Positions 42,567 to 51,471 of a stretch of DNA of 64,000 nt are shown here, in pieces. A program made the translations under genes and the position numbers. This stretch comes from UBA4582 sp047629195 (GTDB lineage Bacteria; Pseudomonadota; Gammaproteobacteria; Pseudomonadales; Azotimanducaceae): positions 41,131 through 105,130 of the forward strand of contig JBLHWY010000004.1 in NCBI GenBank assembly GCA_047629195.1, written 5' to 3'. The notes below the pieces were generated by a model that was given only the letters and a program-made list of their open reading frames with translations, was not told the DNA's origin and searched no databases. How positions within the stretch are numbered: position 1 is the first letter of the stretch; every line of letters starts with the position of its first letter.

Positions 42567-42629
42567 ATATAGGGAAGGCCGGTATAATACCTGTTTGAAT
42601 AAAAAACTCAAGACTCGATTGGAGCAAAT

Positions 42630-43550
42630 TTAAAGAATCTTGTCGAGAATGCTTTTAGTGAGGTCAGGACCGCCGAGTTGTTGAATCGTTTCTACGCCTC
42701 CCGGTGTTATGACATTAAATTCAATGACCCAGGGATAAGCGAGGTCCATGCCAACGAATTCCGCGCCATAGGACTTCATCAATTTACCAATTGCCAAGCA
42801 ATATTCAGCTTCTTGATCCGTCAATTCGCATAACGAAGCCGCTGCGCCCTGCATGATATTGGTGCGATGATCTGTGGTTGGCGTTCGCAGATACTGTCCG
42901 ACAACTTCACCTCCGGCAAAGAGTACTCTTTTTTCGCCTTGCTCGATTTCCTCGACATAACGCTGAATCAAGCAGTATTGGTCTTGATCTTGCCCGGTGA
43001 GTGAATCAAGGATGACACCTGCATTTGGGTCTTCTGCCGTTAGGAAGTATACGTCCCGGCCAAAGCTGCCTGCCGGAGGTTTTGCTATCCATTTCCCGCC
43101 GGTTTGGATGATTTCCAATAGTGCCCTTGGGTTTGCCGCCGCATGGGTCTCTGGATGCGAGAAAACGCTGGGATGGCTTGCGAGAAAGTACTTACTTTTG
43201 AAGTGCATCAATGCATCAAGTGAATTAATAATTCGACAAGAATCAGGTAGGCCGTACAACATCTGGATTTTATCCAGAAAGCTGTGACGATAGCCTAGTG
43301 CCATGATCCAAACGATATCGAAATTCTCGACGTTGAATGTCGTGAGTTCTTTCGGAAATGGTTCGTTTGCGAGTAGGGGCGTTGCAAGTTGAACCCCTTG
43401 GATGACGATTTTTGAGTTCGATAATGCCATAGAGTCCACTACCGCAATGTGGGTTTTCGCTCCACGCGAAAGCATTTCGTTGGCAAATTTTAGATAATTA
43501 CCTTCGATGATAGTGTCTGTAGCAGCGACTAGAAACGCGATGTTTGTCAT
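42630..43550 (-). CDS. Glutathione synthetase-like ATP-grasp ligase
   Basis: This is a 306-residue ATP-grasp protein of the GshB/RimK group. The ATP-binding lysine region is GGKWIAKPPAGSFGRDVYFL near 152, and the phosphate loop region RVLFAGGEVVGQYLRTP is near 208. The metal/ligand end is AYPWVIEFNVITPGGVETIQQLGG near 275, equivalent to the GshB E-x-N block. It probably ligates an amino acid or peptide (glutathione synthesis or a related conjugate). The N-terminal domain differs from E. coli GshB, so the exact product is not certain. It is divergent from nadA across 143 bp. Confidence 0.88.
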   Translation of the reverse strand: MTNIAFLVAATDTIIEGNYLKFANEMLSRGAKTHIAVVDSMALSNSKIVIQGVQLATPLLANEPFPKELTTFNVENFDIVWIMALGYRHSFLDKIQMLYGLPDSCRIINSLDALMHFKSKYFLASHPSVFSHPETHAAANPRALLEIIQTGGKWIAKPPAGSFGRDVYFLTAEDPNAGVILDSLTGQDQDQYCLIQRYVEEIEQGEKRVLFAGGEVVGQYLRTPTTDHRTNIMQGAAASLCELTDQEAEYCLAIGKLMKSYGAEFVGMDLAYPWVIEFNVITPGGVETIQQLGGPDLTKSILDKIL

Positions 43551-43616
43551 GGGAATTGGGTGTTACCGTGATCTTTTAGTGGTGCTAGCATTGAAAATTG
43601 GTGCTGGCACCCACCA

Positions 43617-43662
43617 GATGGAAGAATAATTTGGCCTGATGGAAGAATAATCTGGTTATAAT
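43617..43662 (+). promoter_or_regulatory. nadA promoter with 18-bp direct repeat (period 21)
   Basis: GATGGAAGAATAATTTGG at 43617-43634 is repeated at 43638-43655 with one change (C for T). The second copy abuts a consensus -10, TATAAT, at 43657-43662 that is preceded by TGGT. The start codon of nadA is 32 bp downstream. No good -35 is present, so the repeated sequence may bind an activator, or may be a chance duplication like others in the window. Confidence 0.6.
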
Positions 43663-43693
43663 ACGCTAATAATTCAGAGATACTCGACTACAA

Positions 43694-44710
43694 ATGTCTG
43701 CTAACGCGTTTGAAGTTCCGCTGCACCAGAGTCATGCCCTTGGCGATGACGAAGTTCAGAATTACCGTGAACAAATTAAAAAGCTTCTGAAAGAGCAAAA
43801 TGCTGTTTTGGTTGCACATTACTATACCGATGATGCAATTCAGGAGCTGGCGGAAGAAACCGGCGGGTGTGTCTCTGACTCGCTCGAAATGGCTCGGTTT
43901 GGAAGTAGCGTTGATGCAGAGACATTAATCGTGGCCGGCGTTAAGTTCATGGGTGAGACTGCGAAGATTCTGAATCCTGAAAAACGTATTCTAATGCCTA
44001 CGCTCGAAGCAACCTGTTCTTTGGATCTGGGCTGTCCTATTGATGAGTTTTCAGCATTCTGTGACGAACATCCAGATCGAACTGTTGTTGTCTATGCAAA
44101 CACCTCAGCCGCCGTAAAGGCGAAATCAGATTGGGTTGTGACATCTAGCATTGCGCTGGAAGTTGCTGAACATCTGATGGATCAAGGTAAGAAAATACTT
44201 TGGGCGCCGGATCGATATCTGGGTGGTTACATTCAGAAGCAAACAGGCGCTGACATGCTGATGTGGAACGGCTCCTGTATTGTTCATGAGGAATTTAAAG
44301 CTAAGGGGCTAAAAGACTTGATGCACGTGCATCCGGACGCTGCGGTTCTGGTTCATCCTGAATCTCCTGAAGCTATTGTCGATCTGGCTGACGTTGTAGG
44401 ATCAACCACAAGGCTTATTAAAGCTTCGCAGGAGCTTCCAAACGAAAAGTTTATCGTGGCAACAGACAGAGGTATTTTTCATAAGATGCGTCAGCTCTCG
44501 CCACATAAAACCTTCTTAGAGGCACCTACAGCCGGTAGCGGTGCAACCTGTCGTAGTTGTGCACATTGCCCCTGGATGGCAATGAATATGCTCGAAAATT
44601 TGTACAGTACGCTTCGCGATGGGACTAATGAAATATCTGTAGACCCAGAAGTTGCCCGGCTTGCATTGATTCCTCTCGAACGGATGGTGAATTTTTCAAA
44701 TAGCTTATAA
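43694..44710 (+). CDS. nadA: Quinolinate synthase A
   Basis: This is a 338-residue enzyme of NAD synthesis, which condenses iminoaspartate with dihydroxyacetone phosphate using a [4Fe-4S] cluster. Cluster ligand candidates are Cys114 (CSLDLGC), Cys195 (WNGSCIVHEEF) and Cys292 in the closing CRSCAHCPWMAMN. The family landmarks AHYYTDDAIQELAEETGG and VVYANTSAAVKAKSDW are intact. Length equals the usual bacterial form. A TATAAT promoter and a direct repeat precede it. nadB and nadC are not in the window. Confidence 0.97.
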   Translation: MSANAFEVPLHQSHALGDDEVQNYREQIKKLLKEQNAVLVAHYYTDDAIQELAEETGGCVSDSLEMARFGSSVDAETLIVAGVKFMGETAKILNPEKRILMPTLEATCSLDLGCPIDEFSAFCDEHPDRTVVVYANTSAAVKAKSDWVVTSSIALEVAEHLMDQGKKILWAPDRYLGGYIQKQTGADMLMWNGSCIVHEEFKAKGLKDLMHVHPDAAVLVHPESPEAIVDLADVVGSTTRLIKASQELPNEKFIVATDRGIFHKMRQLSPHKTFLEAPTAGSGATCRSCAHCPWMAMNMLENLYSTLRDGTNEISVDPEVARLALIPLERMVNFSNSL

Positions 44711-44756
44711 GCTGAATTCAAGCGGTGATGGTGATTAGCCTAGATCGCACAGCGCT

Positions 44757-44799
44757 AAGACCTAAAAGCGGCAAGACCTAAAAGTGCCAAGGCCCAAAA
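44757..44799 (+). repeat. 16-bp tandem repeat (2.7 copies)
   Basis: Units AAGACCTAAAAGCGGC and AAGACCTAAAAGTGCC are followed by AAGGCCCAAAA, filling most of the 91-bp gap between the convergent nadA and M48 protease genes. Confidence 0.85.
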
Positions 44800-44801
44800 T
44801 C

Positions 44802-46256
44802 TTAGGACCTCCTCGCCTTGAGTCTCATACGGTGAATCTGCTCAATTCTAAGTTGAAACTTTGAGTTTAGTTGAAAATCATCTTGAACCAAGGGCATCGC
44901 AAAACCCAGCTGTTTGATCGCTTGCTCAAGGTTCCCCACCAAAACAAAATATTCAGCCCTTGCCTCATGAACCCCTATAATGTCGTTGGCTAGGCCGTAG
45001 GCTTCTGCGAGCAGGTACCAGACTTCGGTGTCATTAGGTCGGTCAGGGATGATCTGGACAAGGGCTTCTGTCGCCTCTTTAGACCTTTCAGCTTTGAGCA
45101 GAACATTGGCGTATGCCATCGTCAGCGGGTAGTTCTTTGTGTTAATTAGAAGCGCCTGTTCCAAAATTCGGATAGCTTTGTCGTAACGCTCAGCACTCGC
45201 GTGGATGCTTGCATCAGCGAGTATATAAGCAATTTTGTTTGGGTTTTCTGTCAGCAAAGGCTTCAGGTGTTGTCTCGCAGCAGCGGGGTCGAAATTTGCA
45301 AGATGTGCCAAAACTAAGCCATAGCGACCTGCATCTCGTTGGATTGGATCTTTTCGTTTCGCCCAACCGGTCATCGTGTCTATTGCATCATCGTTTGATT
45401 GGGCGGCGAGCACGCTAATTCGGGCTTTCATCAGTTGATAGTCAAGATTAAGTGGGTAAATTTTATTTTCGTAATTACGTGTTTGGTTATAGGAGTCAGA
45501 AATACGATTTTTAGTGACCGGGTGAGTCAGCAAAAATTCTGGTATTCGGGTTTTGTTGAACCGATTGGCACGTTCTAATCGTTCAAACATATAGGCAATA
45601 GCTCTTGGATCCATGTCCGCGTCTGCGAGTGTTAGAATGCCAATCCTGTCTGCCTCAGATTCTCTCGCACGGCTATTTCTTAGCAAGTCACTCTGGGCTG
45701 CACCTTGACCAGCCGCAATTGCTGCTAAGCCAGCATCGCTGCCGGTGGTTGCTATTAGAATAATGCCGGCTAGCAAGCCTGCTAGATTCTTTACGCCTGC
45801 AGATTTCCCCGCTTGAACGCCCCTGGCGAAATGTCTCTGGCTCAGGTGAGCAAGCTCGTGAGCAAGAATGGCCGAAACTTCATGTTCCGTCTCGCCATAA
45901 AGAAATAGGCCCAAATTGACGCCTACAATACCTCCGGGTGCAGCAAATGCATTGATCGTGAAATTATTGATCATGACCAGATCTAAGCGGCGATCCTGTA
46001 GCTGGCTGTGAGATGCGAGTTTGTATATCAGGTGCTCAAGATAAGATTGGAGCAGCGGATCACTCACTGGCGGCGCTTGAGCCCGAATAGATCTTAGAAA
46101 ATCCTGTCCGAGTTCACGTTCCTGATCTAGTGATATTATGCCGGACGTTGTGTCTCCAAGGCTGGGCAGGTTCTGCTCTTGGGCCGCGAGCGCTTGCTGG
46201 TTTATGCCCAGTAGAAGAAACAAGGTGAGAGCGCTAAATATTCGTTGAAATGACAA
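44802..46256 (-). CDS. bepA: BepA-type M48 metalloprotease with TPR domain
   Basis: This is a 484-residue periplasmic protein with a signal peptide (LTLFLLLGINQQALAA, cleavage near 25). The zinc site HELAH is at 133-137, with the third ligand in RARESEADRIG near 200. The C-terminal half contains TPR-like helices (AERYDKAIRILEQALLINTKN and others), as in E. coli BepA/YfgC, which degrades misassembled LptD and BamA intermediates at the outer membrane. Its closeness to bamC in the same block supports envelope assembly. It is convergent with nadA and divergent from tusA. Confidence 0.93.
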   Translation of the reverse strand: MSFQRIFSALTLFLLLGINQQALAAQEQNLPSLGDTTSGIISLDQERELGQDFLRSIRAQAPPVSDPLLQSYLEHLIYKLASHSQLQDRRLDLVMINNFTINAFAAPGGIVGVNLGLFLYGETEHEVSAILAHELAHLSQRHFARGVQAGKSAGVKNLAGLLAGIILIATTGSDAGLAAIAAGQGAAQSDLLRNSRARESEADRIGILTLADADMDPRAIAYMFERLERANRFNKTRIPEFLLTHPVTKNRISDSYNQTRNYENKIYPLNLDYQLMKARISVLAAQSNDDAIDTMTGWAKRKDPIQRDAGRYGLVLAHLANFDPAAARQHLKPLLTENPNKIAYILADASIHASAERYDKAIRILEQALLINTKNYPLTMAYANVLLKAERSKEATEALVQIIPDRPNDTEVWYLLAEAYGLANDIIGVHEARAEYFVLVGNLEQAIKQLGFAMPLVQDDFQLNSKFQLRIEQIHRMRLKARRS

Positions 46257-46536
46257 AATATGGATAACTGGTCGCCTAAAATTGATTAACTGTACCGCTA
46301 ATAGACCGCACGAACCATAAGCTGGTTCCGGGAACGTGGCTCAATTCCAACTATTTTTTGAAATATGGGTAAATATCGTCCAGTAACCGCTTGTTTGGGG
46401 TAATCAGTTAGATCGTCTGAGCCCCTATCATATATAATCGCTCGTTTTCGGATGTGAAGGTCAAGTGAACCTTTGTCCATCCGCGGCCTCTGAACCAAGT
46501 GCCGGTTATAAAACTACGCGCCAATCGAGCTTATAG

Positions 46537-46776
46537 ATGACCATGGAAGTTGAAATTAACCAAACGTTGGATGCCAGCGGTCTAACCTGTCCTTTGCCGC
46601 TTTTGAAAGCAAAACAGGCGCTAAACAAACTTGCCTCAGGCGAAGTGCTTTCAGTTATTTCTACGGACCCTGGATCAGTTCGTGATTTTAAAGTGTTCTG
46701 TGACCAAAGTGGACACCAATTGTTGTTGTCCGAGGCTGGCGCTGCCAATTTTCACTACCTGTTAAGGAAGTCCTAG
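46537..46776 (+). CDS. TusA family sulfurtransferase
   Basis: This is a 79-residue cytoplasmic sulfur carrier of the SirA/TusA fold. The persulfide cysteine is Cys18 in the conserved LTCPLPLLKAKQALN (CPxP). The C-terminal half (VISTDPGSVRDFKVFCDQSGHQLL) is standard. A second start two codons downstream is possible. It is followed after 3 bp by the AI-2E transporter gene, an arrangement common next to the M48 protease in gammaproteobacteria. It may serve tRNA thiolation or molybdenum cofactor supply; a molybdoenzyme is encoded at 14303-16555. Confidence 0.95.
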   Translation: MTMEVEINQTLDASGLTCPLPLLKAKQALNKLASGEVLSVISTDPGSVRDFKVFCDQSGHQLLLSEAGAANFHYLLRKS

Positions 46777-46779
46777 TTC

Positions 46780-47856
46780 ATGTATGACGTTATGCGGCGC
46801 TGGGCTCACAGATTTTTCTCGGATGAAGAGGGCGTGCTGCTAGCTGCGATATTGATCATTTCTGTGATCGTAATTGTGACGATGGGTACAGTGCTTGCGC
46901 CTCTGTTGACGGGTATTGTGTTGGCTTATGTGATGCAAGGTACAATCAAAGCGATGGAAAGGTTTCATGTGCCGAAGGGCGTTGCGGTATCCATCACGTT
47001 TTTCATTTTCATGGGATTTTTCGTCAGTTTGCTTTTTTTCGTGATTCCACGAGTATGGCGACAGCTACAATCTCTATTTCAAAATATTCCAGCCATGGTG
47101 CTGAGAACTCGTGACTTGCTCGGAGAGCTACGGGCAAGTTACCCTGAATTTTTGAGCGAACAGCAAGTCACAAGCTGGGTCGATTTGTTAAACGGTGAAT
47201 CTGCTGAGCTTGGACAATGGTTGTTGTCTTTTTCAATCTCCCAACTGCCTTTGCTTGTTGCTGTCGCGGTCTACATCATGTTGGTGCCGTTGCTTGTTTT
47301 TTTTATATTGAAGGATCAACAACAAATCCTGGCTTGGTGTAGTTCTCATTTGCCTCGCGAAAAGCCATTACTCGACAGAATTGGTCGAGAAATGGATCAA
47401 CAAATGGCTAACTATATTCGCGGTAAAGTTATCGAGATCATCATAGTTGGTGGTGCGAGCTATGTCTTTTTTAAGATAACTGGTCTCGAGTATGCAGCGC
47501 TACTTGGCTTTCTAGTGGGTCTGTCTGTAATCGTCCCTTACGTTGGTTTTGTCGCTGTGACATTCCCTGTGCTCATTATCGCCTATTTACAATTTGGCTG
47601 GGGTCCGGAGTTCATTACAACCCTGGTTGGCTACAGTATTATTCAGGGCATTGATGGTTTCTTTATCGTGCCATTGTTGTTCTCGGAAGCTGTAAATCTT
47701 CATCCCATTGCTATTATCACGGCCGTACTTGTTTTTGGAGCCTGGTGGGGTGTCTGGGGCGTATTTTTTGCGATTCCACTTGCGACCCTGGTAAAGGCGA
47801 TTATGAGTGCTTGGCCACAGACAAGTCATACCGTGGCTCGAGAAGCGTCTGGCTAG
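46780..47856 (+). CDS. AI-2E family transporter (PerM-like)
   Basis: This is a 358-residue inner-membrane permease with about eight membrane helices, arranged as two early helices, a central amphipathic domain (about 110-150) and a C-terminal helix set. The conserved LIVAVAVYIMLVPLLVFFILKD-like region is visible, as are GKVIEIIIVGGASYVFFKITGLEYAALLGFLVGLSVIVPYVG and the closing VFGAWWGVWGVFFAIPLATLVKAI. Members export autoinducer-2 or act as Na+/H+ antiporters, and most are uncharacterised. It is translationally linked to tusA with a 3-bp gap. Confidence 0.93.
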   Translation: MYDVMRRWAHRFFSDEEGVLLAAILIISVIVIVTMGTVLAPLLTGIVLAYVMQGTIKAMERFHVPKGVAVSITFFIFMGFFVSLLFFVIPRVWRQLQSLFQNIPAMVLRTRDLLGELRASYPEFLSEQQVTSWVDLLNGESAELGQWLLSFSISQLPLLVAVAVYIMLVPLLVFFILKDQQQILAWCSSHLPREKPLLDRIGREMDQQMANYIRGKVIEIIIVGGASYVFFKITGLEYAALLGFLVGLSVIVPYVGFVAVTFPVLIIAYLQFGWGPEFITTLVGYSIIQGIDGFFIVPLLFSEAVNLHPIAIITAVLVFGAWWGVWGVFFAIPLATLVKAIMSAWPQTSHTVAREASG

Positions 47857-47905
47857 AATATTGAAAAAACTTACGCTGGGTATTTAAATTGCCTTGTGTT
47901 CAAGA

Positions 47906-47950
47906 CCAAGCCTTGGAATCCAGAGCATTGGAGCCTAAGCCATGGAACCC
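47906..47950 (+). repeat. 15-bp degenerate tandem repeat (3 copies)
   Basis: The units CCAAGCCTTGGAATC, CAGAGCATTGGAGCC and TAAGCCATGGAACCC share a GC-x-TTGGA core at exact 15-bp spacing. They lie between the AI-2E transporter and dapA, 27 bp before the dapA start. Confidence 0.65.
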
Positions 47951-47976
47951 AAAGAATAATATAGTGAGACGTGAAA

Positions 47977-48900
47977 ATGATTACAGGTAGTATCGTTGCT
48001 CTGGTGACGCCCATGCATGAAGACGGCTCCATCGATTGGGAAAGCATGGATAATCTGGTTGATTGGCACATTAAGTCAGGTACAAATGGCATTGTGCCAG
48101 TTGGTACCACGGGTGAGTCCGCGACAGTGGATATCCCAGAACATTGTGAGATCGTCAAGCGAGTAGTAAAAGCCGTGGACGGTCGCGTCCCCGTGATAGC
48201 TGGCACAGGTGCTAATGCGACTAGTGAAGCAATTGAGCTGTCTTTGGCCGCTCAGAACGCCGGCGCCGATGCTTGTTTACTTGTGACCCCGTATTACAAC
48301 AAGCCTACCCAGGAAGGTTTGTATTTGCACTATAAGGCGATCGCCAAAGCCGTAAATATTCCACAAATTCTTTACAATGTCCCTGGACGAACTGCGTGTG
48401 ATCTCTTACCTGAAACGGTGGCTAGGCTGGCAGAGATCGATGGGATCATAGGTATCAAAGAAGCCACCGGCATAATGGAACGTTGCACTGAAATACTGGC
48501 ACTTTGCGGTGATAAGATGGTCGTTTATTCCGGGGACGATTTAACTGCCCTGGATCTTATCCTCCATGGTGCTTTGGGAACGATAAGTGTGACCGCCAAT
48601 GTGGCCCCAGACAAAGTGAGTCAGGTATGCGAACTTGGCAAGGCTGCCTTTGCAACGATGAAAATATCCGGTCAGGAAGGGCGTGCGCAGGAAATGGTCG
48701 CAGCAGCTCGGTTATTGGATTCAGAATTGGTGGGCTTGCATACAAATTTATTTTTGGAATCTAATCCCATTCCAGTTAAGTGGGCCGTTCAGCGTATGGG
48801 TAAGATAGGCAGCGGTATTAGGCTGCCGATGACACAGTTGTCGACAAAATTTCAAGAGCCGGTTTTGACGGCCATGAGACAAGCAGGAGTAAATGTTTGA
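47977..48900 (+). CDS. dapA: 4-hydroxy-tetrahydrodipicolinate synthase
   Basis: This is a TIM-barrel lyase of about 307 residues that condenses pyruvate with aspartate semialdehyde, the first committed step to lysine and diaminopimelate. The Schiff-base Lys is in GIIGIKEATG near 160, and the proton-relay Tyr is in ILYNVPGRT near 132. The Thr-Thr-Gly pair GTTGESAT is near 45. The start is set at ATG 47977 (MITGSIVALVTPM) to match the E. coli enzyme; a GTG two codons earlier is in frame. Its 3' end overlaps the BamC gene by 4 bp (TTGA), a well-known dapA-bamC coupling. Confidence 0.96.
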   Translation: MITGSIVALVTPMHEDGSIDWESMDNLVDWHIKSGTNGIVPVGTTGESATVDIPEHCEIVKRVVKAVDGRVPVIAGTGANATSEAIELSLAAQNAGADACLLVTPYYNKPTQEGLYLHYKAIAKAVNIPQILYNVPGRTACDLLPETVARLAEIDGIIGIKEATGIMERCTEILALCGDKMVVYSGDDLTALDLILHGALGTISVTANVAPDKVSQVCELGKAAFATMKISGQEGRAQEMVAAARLLDSELVGLHTNLFLESNPIPVKWAVQRMGKIGSGIRLPMTQLSTKFQEPVLTAMRQAGVNV

Positions 48901-50066
48901 ACAGTTTAAAAGGTCAATCTAGGATGCTTTTTCCAAGAGTGCTAGTGATCGTAGTATTGGCTTCAGCATTAACGCAAAGCTGTAGCTGGTTGGGTGCTTC
49001 CGAAGATGCCTATCTTCAGGCGGGTTCAGTCTCAAGAACCAAAATACCCGAGTCTCTGGATGAGCCTATTTATGATGATGCGATGGCGATTCCCCCTATT
49101 GATGATGCTCGCGGTATTGCTGGACAAAAGCTCGAGCTTGGCTTGCCTGAGGCGTTGAGTACGGCTTTTGGTGTTGAGCAGATTGTGATCAAGAGAATTG
49201 GCGACAATCGCTGGGTGTTTATTGACACGCCACCGGCTGCAGTTTGGCCTCGGATTCGACAGTTTTGGGAGGCACATAATCTGGAAGTTCAGACTGCTGA
49301 CCCGCGGCGAGGCATTATCGAGTCGACATGGTTGGCGTCTCGAGAAGGTGAAGCTGATGTGGTGTATCAAAGCTTGGTCAGTGGTGTTGCCTGGGCTGAT
49401 CCAGGGGCTACTGTACAGAACAAGTTTAGGTTAACGATTGAACCCGGTATTCGAAATGGAAGTTGCGAAGTTTTTGTTGAGCACAAGCAAGTGCCCCTCG
49501 GAGCTCCTGTCAGGCAAGATACTGCGAATTGGAATGGTGGCTCGGACGATGAGCTGTTAGAGAACAAAGTCTTGACCGAAATGGCCTATTTCCTAGGCGA
49601 AAACATCAACCAATCGATCACTGTGTCTCGAGAAGCCATGAATATTCGTGGTACAAGGGCAGAGATAATACCTGATAAAGAAAAGCCAATTCTAAAGTAC
49701 AAGCTAAGTTTCGACCGGGCATGGGCGACGGTGACTGATGCACTTGAAAATGCCCGTATCAGTGTTGATGACCTTGACCGAGACTCCGCTATTTTCTACG
49801 TACTTTACGATGATACGATTAAAGCCGAGCCAGGCTTTTTCAGTAAAATGTTCGCGAGTGATGACGAAAAAGATCAGAAGCCAGGTTTTTTTGGCAAGCT
49901 ATTTTCTAGTGACAAAGATCCGGTGCTTGCGGCTAATAGATATTTACTCATGCTTGAAGAACACGACAAGGAGGTGTTCGTAACTGTCAGAAAAGACGCG
50001 GATACGCTTGCAGATCCCTTCCTGGCAGAGCGATTGTTAAAGATTATCAAAGAATATTCGAGCTAG
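48897..50066 (+). CDS. bamC: Outer membrane protein assembly factor BamC (NlpB)
   Basis: This is a lipoprotein of about 380-389 residues. The signal region VLVIVVLASALTQSC gives a lipidated cysteine near residue 27 (lipobox TQSC, slightly unusual). Two helix-grip domains follow, each with the pattern RIGDNRWVFIDTPPAAVWPRI (first) and KYKLSFDRAWATVTDAL (second), as expected for BamC. The position directly after dapA matches enteric and pseudomonad genomes. Translation starts either at TTG 48897 overlapping the dapA stop (AGGAG site) or at ATG 48924. It is a component of the Bam complex at the outer membrane. Confidence 0.93.
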   Translation: MNSLKGQSRMLFPRVLVIVVLASALTQSCSWLGASEDAYLQAGSVSRTKIPESLDEPIYDDAMAIPPIDDARGIAGQKLELGLPEALSTAFGVEQIVIKRIGDNRWVFIDTPPAAVWPRIRQFWEAHNLEVQTADPRRGIIESTWLASREGEADVVYQSLVSGVAWADPGATVQNKFRLTIEPGIRNGSCEVFVEHKQVPLGAPVRQDTANWNGGSDDELLENKVLTEMAYFLGENINQSITVSREAMNIRGTRAEIIPDKEKPILKYKLSFDRAWATVTDALENARISVDDLDRDSAIFYVLYDDTIKAEPGFFSKMFASDDEKDQKPGFFGKLFSSDKDPVLAANRYLLMLEEHDKEVFVTVRKDADTLADPFLAERLLKIIKEYSS

Positions 50067-50144
50067 TCTCTGCACCTTTGACTAACTTTAGATTGCTCGC
50101 TGATTGCAGCACTGGATTGTTTGGATTGTTATGGAGTTACCATT

Positions 50145-50915
50145 TTGCAAATAGCCTCCCTGGGCAGTGGCAGTAAAGGCAATGCAACCCTGATTGACGA
50201 TGGTGAAACTTGCATTATTATCGATTTGGGTTTTACGTTGAAAGAAACTGTAAGGCGCTTAAAACGTTTGGATAAAGTGCCAGAAGATGTTGATGCGATA
50301 CTCGTAACTCATGAGCACGCGGATCATATTCACGGTGTTTCAGTCTTTGGTCGAAAGTATAAAACCCCTGTTTATCTGACCCCCGGTACCCATAACCCTG
50401 ATCGAATGGGGGTAGTACCGAATTTGAATTACATTAATTGCCATCGTAGCTTTCGGATTGGCAGTTTAGGTATTGAGCCGGTACCCGTGCCGCATGATGC
50501 AAGAGAGCCCTGTCAGTACGTAGTATCGTCTAATGGCTTTAAGGTGGGTGTCTTGACCGATCTAGGCCATATCACCCCATTTGTTCAGCAGCAGTACTAC
50601 CATTGTGATGCGCTGCTCCTCGAGTGTAACCACGATGTAAAAATGCTTGATGACGGACCTTATCCACACCAGCTAAAAAAGAGGGTTGGGGGTATGCATG
50701 GACACCTAAATAACGAACAGGCTGCTGAACTATTACATAAGATTGATCTGTCAAAACTCCAACATTTGGTGATATCTCACATCAGTGGGAAGAACAACTC
50801 GGCTGAATTGGCGCTACAAGCAGTAAACAATGTACTTGATGACTCCGAGTCCTGGAAAGGCAAGCTCATCGTTGCTCGGCAGGATGAGGGTTTTGGGTGG
50901 CTTGAGGTCACCTAA
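50145..50915 (+). CDS. MBL-fold metallo-hydrolase (YycJ/WalJ-like)
   Basis: This is a zinc hydrolase of about 256 residues, starting at TTG 50145 with GGAG eight bases upstream; an in-frame TTG at 50121 lacks a ribosome site. The metal motif is HEHADH at 56-61, and further ligands are in VPHDAREPCQYV, VLTDLGHIT and VISHISGKNNS. The family includes YycJ/PhnP-type phosphodiesterases and 5'-exonucleases. The dapA-bamC-MBL order is conserved in many gammaproteobacteria, usually ending in purC, which is absent here. Confidence 0.92.
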   Translation: MQIASLGSGSKGNATLIDDGETCIIIDLGFTLKETVRRLKRLDKVPEDVDAILVTHEHADHIHGVSVFGRKYKTPVYLTPGTHNPDRMGVVPNLNYINCHRSFRIGSLGIEPVPVPHDAREPCQYVVSSNGFKVGVLTDLGHITPFVQQQYYHCDALLLECNHDVKMLDDGPYPHQLKKRVGGMHGHLNNEQAAELLHKIDLSKLQHLVISHISGKNNSAELALQAVNNVLDDSESWKGKLIVARQDEGFGWLEVT

Positions 50916-50959
50916 GCTTTAATTTCAAATTCTCTATTGATTGCTGGTAAAACATACAG

Positions 50960-50979
50960 TACTGTATGGGTGTACAGCA
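50960..50979. promoter_or_regulatory. LexA-type SOS box
   Basis: CTGT (50962-50965) and ACAG (50974-50977) are separated by exactly eight bases (ATGGGTGT), with flanking TA on the left and CA on the right. This is a strong match to the gammaproteobacterial LexA operator. The nearest downstream gene is the small protein at 51125, and the upstream gene ends at 50915, so the box can only serve the small gene. A 6-bp GC-rich hairpin (CGGCAC-TGT-GTGCCG) follows at about 50985-50999. Confidence 0.7.
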
Positions 50980-51124
50980 AATCACGGCACTGTGTGCCGC
51001 ACCCGCTATTTTCATGTAAACAATGCTCTAAGTGGCTATTGTCCAACGTGAATAGTTAGGCTGAGGCAAACTAAATGTCCAGTTAGCCAGAGCAGGGGGG
51101 TGAACGACTAAAGAGGATCAACGC

Positions 51125-51307
51125 ATGAAAATTCGTCATATTAAGTACAGCTCATCGAAAGATGCTTCCGGTGTTACAGGTGATTTATGGCTATTGAGCA
51201 AAGGTAATAAGGTACTGTACCGAGGCAGATTAAGCCCGTGGCAGTCGCCAAAAATAATAGCATCTGCCCTAAAACGTGAAGGTAAGTTTTTCAGTCAGGT
51301 GGCCTGA
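51125..51307 (+). CDS. Small protein of unknown function (60 residues), possibly SOS-controlled
   Basis: A 60-codon frame starts MKIRHIKYSSSKDASGV and ends GKFFSQVA. It is basic, with no membrane helix and no known motif. An AGAGGA ribosome site lies eight bases before the ATG at 51125. Coding appears real because the third-position pattern and the clean ribosome site agree. A LexA-type box 150 bp upstream and the lack of any other gene in the interval suggest DNA-damage induction. SOS regulons often include small cell-division or DNA-binding inhibitors, but nothing in the sequence identifies such an activity. Confidence 0.7.
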   Translation: MKIRHIKYSSSKDASGVTGDLWLLSKGNKVLYRGRLSPWQSPKIIASALKREGKFFSQVA

Positions 51308-51377
51308 TTCTTTTTGGCTTGGGGCCGTATAATCCTGCTCTTTTCTATTTAGGGTCTTTTGTGAGAGCGCCTTGAGG

Positions 51378-51437
51378 GCTCTTTGTGAAGCTCTTTGTGA
51401 AGCTCTTTGTAAAGTTCTTTGTAAAGCTCTTTGTATA
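51378..51437 (+). repeat. 12-bp tandem repeat (5 copies)
   Basis: Five contiguous units of GCTCTTTGTGAA occupy exactly 60 bp. The first two are identical, the third and later ones have A for G at position 10, and the fourth has TTC for CTC. It lies just beyond the 3' end of the CnoX gene on the opposite side from the small protein. On the minus strand it would encode a repeated Ser-Phe-Thr-Lys, but no gene uses it. Confidence 0.95.
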
Positions 51438-51471
51438 AGCGCCGAGACTCAGATACGTGCGCGAGTGACCG

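Noticed and set aside
42630..43550. Assignment of the symbol gshB
   Set aside because: The ATP-grasp core fits, but the N-terminal domain is unlike E. coli GshB, so the exact ligase is uncertain.
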